Shown here: piece by piece, positions 60,904-64,000 of the stretch | Layout: every line of letters starts with the position of its first letter | Numbering within the stretch: the first letter of the stretch is position 1 | Origin: Nemertoderma westbladi | Lineage: Eukaryota > Xenacoelomorpha > Nemertodermatida > Nemertodermatidae | Assembly: GCA_032718475.1 (NCBI GenBank) | Contig: JAUCBJ010005143.1 | Location: forward strand, 37,443 to 101,442 | DNA: 64,000 nucleotides | Reading direction: 5' to 3' | Made by a program: the position numbers and the translations under genes | The notes under the pieces: model-generated | Seen by the model: the letters and a program-made list of their open reading frames with translations, nothing else | Databases searched by the model: none | What the model was told of the DNA's origin: nothing

Positions 60904-63724
60904 GGTCGAGCGAACTCGGACAGTGGAAATGAGATCCTCCCAGGCTTCCCGATTCTCCATAGTTGTCGCAATTTCGTTTCTCCCAAGTTCAGTATCCCTT
61001 TCAAGTTGATCTATATATGTTATGGCAGGTCGTCCACGACTACGCTTTCCATGAGTTGGTTGCCAGAAAAGTAGATCTGGTATGACCTCGTCTTTACTTC
61101 GCCAGCAGTGCCCACTGAATCTTAATCTGCGTTCACGGAGGGTGGTTGATACAGGTGGTATTGTACCATAAAGCTCGGCGTTTGTCATGTGTTGTCTCCA
61201 GCTGATGTTTAGGGCTGCCCTTAGTAGTCTTGTGTAGCAACCATCAATTCGTTGTTCAAGTGATTTAGTCAGTGTCCAGGTCTCACCCCCGTATAAAAAT
61301 ACACTTTCCACTGTGGCTCGAAAGAACTTGGTCTTCAGGTGCCTGGAGAGATCTGATTTCGAGATGGTATCCATTTTTGATAGAGCTACCCAAGCCTTTG
61401 CTTTCCTAACTTCTATGTCCTTTTTGCTACTCTCTATCCACGATCCAAGGTACTGGAAGTCATCTACCTTCCTAAGTTGATTATTATCAATGGTTGTCAA
61501 GTTTCCATCAACATTAAAGGTCATGAATTCGGTCTTGGTAGCATTTATATGCAATCCAACCACCTTAGCAGCACTCTCCACTTTTTAGTAGAAGCTGTCA
61601 GCTAGCGTATTAGAGAGCAGGGCGATGTCATCCGCAAAGTCGGTGTCTGTGACTGTAGTTGCCGGATATCTACTACTTCTGCGTTCTTGAAGTGTGAATC
61701 CCAGATCTTAACCCTTTGTGGCCGTCCTCATTGCGTAATCCAGCACAATTACAAATAGTAATGGTGCTAATGTGTCACCTTGCAGTACGCCAGCCAGGAT
61801 TGAGAAAAACTCAGTTTCACCATCTGGTGAGAGGACCTGCGCTTCTGTGTCACAATATAACAATCCAATGCCAGCAACAATTACTTCTGGTATTCCATAA
61901 GCTCTTAGGATTTCAAGCATTTTACCTCTATGGATGGAGTCGAATGCCTTCTTGAAGTCCACAAAAGTCATGACAGCGGGGAGATTCTTTGACTTAATTC
62001 CTTCAATCAGTCTCCGTAGTGCAAGTATCTGAGCTATTATTGATCTACTTGGTCGAAATCCGTTTTGGCTCTTACGCAGTAGTTTCTCTATGTGAGGCCT
62101 AATCCTATATAGAATCATTTTATTGTATATTTTGGCAGCTACCACAAGCAGACAGATCCCACGATAGTTTGTTGGTATGCCGAGGTCTCCTTTCTTGGGG
62201 AGAGGCTTTAGTTGACCTTTAGTCCAAATTGGTGGTGGCTTTTCCCCTTTTAACATCCGGTTGCAAACATTCAATAATGGTCTGTTTACCACTCCGGTTT
62301 TCCATACCTCCGCTGGGATTTCATCTAATCCACTCGCTTTATTATTGGACATGCTTTTAATGCTTCTTTGGAGTTCGGCAGGTGTGAAGCGTCTTGTCAT
62401 ATATTTTCCTTGTAGGGCTGACCTCGATGTTTGGTGGCTGCCCAAGCAAGTTGCTGAAGTGATTTTTCCACTTCCCAACACGTTCTTCAGGACTATCGGC
62501 TTTGAGGCGCCCCTTTGCACAACTTTTCCAACCAGATACCTCATTTACAGTTTGCCAGGTAAGTCTTGATTGTTGCTGTATGTGAGCAGTTGTAATTGCT
62601 TCAGTTTTATCCTGTATGTACTTTTCCTGGCTGATGTTGTAGGCCAATTTAAGATCGTCCTTAGCTTTCTCAACCTTGTTAATGTTTTCGGTTGTTGGTT
62701 GTTCGGTTTTAACTTTGTAGGCAATCTTAAGATCTTCTCTCTTACAAGTAACCTCAGAGTTTTGCCATGGCACATATTGTTTTCGTTTGGGTTTCTGGGG
62801 GATATGCCTCTTAGCTGATTCCTTGTGGGCTGTTATTATATTCTGGTATATTGAATTGGTGGATTGGTCTTCATCCATTGACTGAAGTGCTTCAAAGCGG
62901 TTTTGAACTTCTACTGTATAAGCATCCTTTACAGCATTGTCAGTTCTGAGTTTTTCCCAGTCATATTTGATTTGCTTGCTTGTCCTGGGTTTGCTGGCTC
63001 TCAAACTGAGTCTGATCTCTGCAGTCACAATTCTGTGGTCCGAACCAATTAGGTTGAACGAGCTGTATGCCTCGCAGTTTCTGTCGCTGTTTCTCCACTT
63101 TTTGTTTATGAGGATGTAATCCAGTTGTGCTTTGGTTCCATTAGGGTATTGAAAGGTCCATAGCTTCCCCTTACTCTTTTCGAATGTGTTGTTTGTTGGT
63201 ATCAATTCACATTCTTACATTAGGTCTAAAAGTAAGTACCCATTTCTGTTAGAACTGGTGTTATAGGTGTAACCCTTGATGTCTTCTGGGCCAATTTGGG
63301 CATTCAGGTCACCAGCAATGACTTTAACATTTTGTTTCGGAATGTCCTTTATAAGTCCAGTCAGATCTTCATAAAACTTGACTGCTTGTTCTGGCTCTGA
63401 GGCATTGGTTGGACTGTAGCAACATATAACTGTTGCCTTGGGATTCCCATCAAATGTTGCGATCATAACCCTGGAATTTATAGATTCGATGTTGTTTAGG
63501 GTCTTAAGTGCAAATGGGCTTAGCAGAATTCCTACTCCACCAATTGATGCATTGGCCGAGTTTCTTACTGCTGAGCTTGTTACTAACGTCCATCCATTTC
63601 CAATGTCATCGTACTTCATGGCAGTGTCTTCATGACAAATCCGATGTTCTTGGATGCAGGTGATGTCGATGTTATATTCCATTGCCAGGGCGACCATGTC
63701 ACCCTGTTTGGTATGTGCTTTCAC
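60901..63724 (-). pseudogene. LINE B: non-LTR retrotransposon, endonuclease plus RT, inactivated
   Basis: Read on the minus strand. 63724-63215: APE-type endonuclease, 5' end missing, with IQEHR, GGVGILLS and AGDLNAQIG. 63205-62357: rest of the endonuclease with QLDYILIN and the catalytic GSDHRIV (63029-63046), then a Lys/Gln-rich linker. 62544-61708: RT with NKASGLDEIPAEVW, PLPKKGD, NYRGICLL, NQNG-type SQNGFRPSR, FVDFKKAFDSI and GVLQGDTLAPLLF. The catalytic DFADD is at 61624-61641. 61581-60901: thumb and C-terminal region with LGSWIESS, ERRLRFSGHCWRS and THGKRSRGRPA. Lesions: one in-frame stop at 63215-63217 in the endonuclease, a frameshift near 62.36-62.54 kb, and a frameshift or stop between 61708 and 61581 around the FADD box. 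It is a different family from LINE A but the same general clade, probably RTE. Confidence 0.88.
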
Positions 63725-63732
63725 ATACCAAA
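63707..63732. repeat. Perfect 11-bp inverted repeat (hairpin) at a retroelement junction
   Basis: tttggtatgtg at 63707-63717 and cacataccaaa at 63722-63732, with a 4-nt loop (cttt). The right arm begins exactly where LINE B homology stops and the plus-strand family A fragment is about to start (63741). So the hairpin marks the breakpoint of an inverted junction. Confidence 0.9.
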
Positions 63733-63740
63733 CACTACTC

Positions 63741-64000
63741 TACCGAACAACAAGAGTCCCAAGAGTCCCACAAGAAATGAAAACAAATAAGTTGGTGCCA
63801 GTTCCCAAGAAGGGCAACCTAACACTCTATGGTTCTTTTCGGGGAATCTCATTGATCTCGATTGCTGCAAAGCTATACAATAGGATTCTATTAAATCGCA
63901 TCAGGGATCCCATTGAGAGACTGCTCCGTGGAAATCAGAATGGGTTCCGTAAAGGTCGTGGGACCATGGAGCCCATTTTGGCACTTATAAGGATAATTGA
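63741..64000 (+). pseudogene. LINE A-family reverse transcriptase fragment, plus strand, runs off window
   Basis: From 63741 the plus strand is open in one frame to the window edge (86 codons) and reads YRTTRVPRVPQEMKTNKLVP, then VPKKGN, YGSFRGISLIS, AAKLYNRILLNRI, LLRGNQNGFRKGRGTMEPIL. This is the same family as LINE A at 59.6-59.95 kb but in opposite orientation. It is nearly identical in DNA, except that it carries a 9-bp direct duplication (aagagtccc) and lacks that copy's frameshift after KKGN. It starts inside the RT domain, so it is 5'-truncated or joined by rearrangement. Whether the rest is intact lies outside the window. It lacks its own start codon, so I class it as a fragment. Confidence 0.85.

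Overview
The window looks like an invertebrate metazoan nuclear genome. Two exons of a vesicular monoamine transporter (SLC18/VMAT) gene have clean GT/AG splice borders. There are tRNA-derived SINEs, degenerate non-LTR retrotransposons with APE-type endonuclease and reverse transcriptase, and AT-rich spacers. I cannot name the phylum. About 53 of the 64 kb is tandem repeat, so most of the long open frames in it are repeat artefacts.

Layout. 1-5144: array of a 19-bp unit, entering from the left edge, in a VMAT intron. 5145-5683: unique intron end with a SINE and a 26-bp x5 minisatellite running to the splice acceptor. 5684-5799: VMAT exon (transmembrane segment 10). 5800-39928: one 34-kb intron, of which 5992-39234 is an almost uninterrupted array of about 573 copies of a 58-bp unit, with at least three large internal duplications (25, 39 and 70 units). 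39929-40133: the next VMAT exon (segments 11 and 12). 40170-45350: a third array, starting 36 bp past the donor and changing from 22-23-bp monomers to a 43-bp dimer. 45351-46990: AT-rich spacer.

46991-47782 is an intronless 263-codon ORF for a four-pass membrane protein that I do not recognise. Its last ten codons and stop codon are the first unit of a fourth array, a 34-bp unit repeated about 280 times to 57311. 57360-58162 holds a diverged inverted-repeat element. From 58.55 kb to the end is a retrotransposon cluster: a broken LINE (family A, minus strand), a second SINE copy, a broken LINE (family B, minus strand) and, after a hairpin junction, a plus-strand reverse-transcriptase fragment of family A that is still open at the window edge.

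The genes do not form a pathway. The main biological point is architectural: a neurotransmitter transporter gene whose successive introns are filled by unrelated satellites, next to a small gene whose 3' coding end appears to be the seed, or the capture point, of another satellite. Every 58-bp unit in the 34-kb intron also carries a pyrimidine-rich tract followed by CAG|GTGA, the shape of a recursive (zero-length exon) splice site. That is a hypothesis only.
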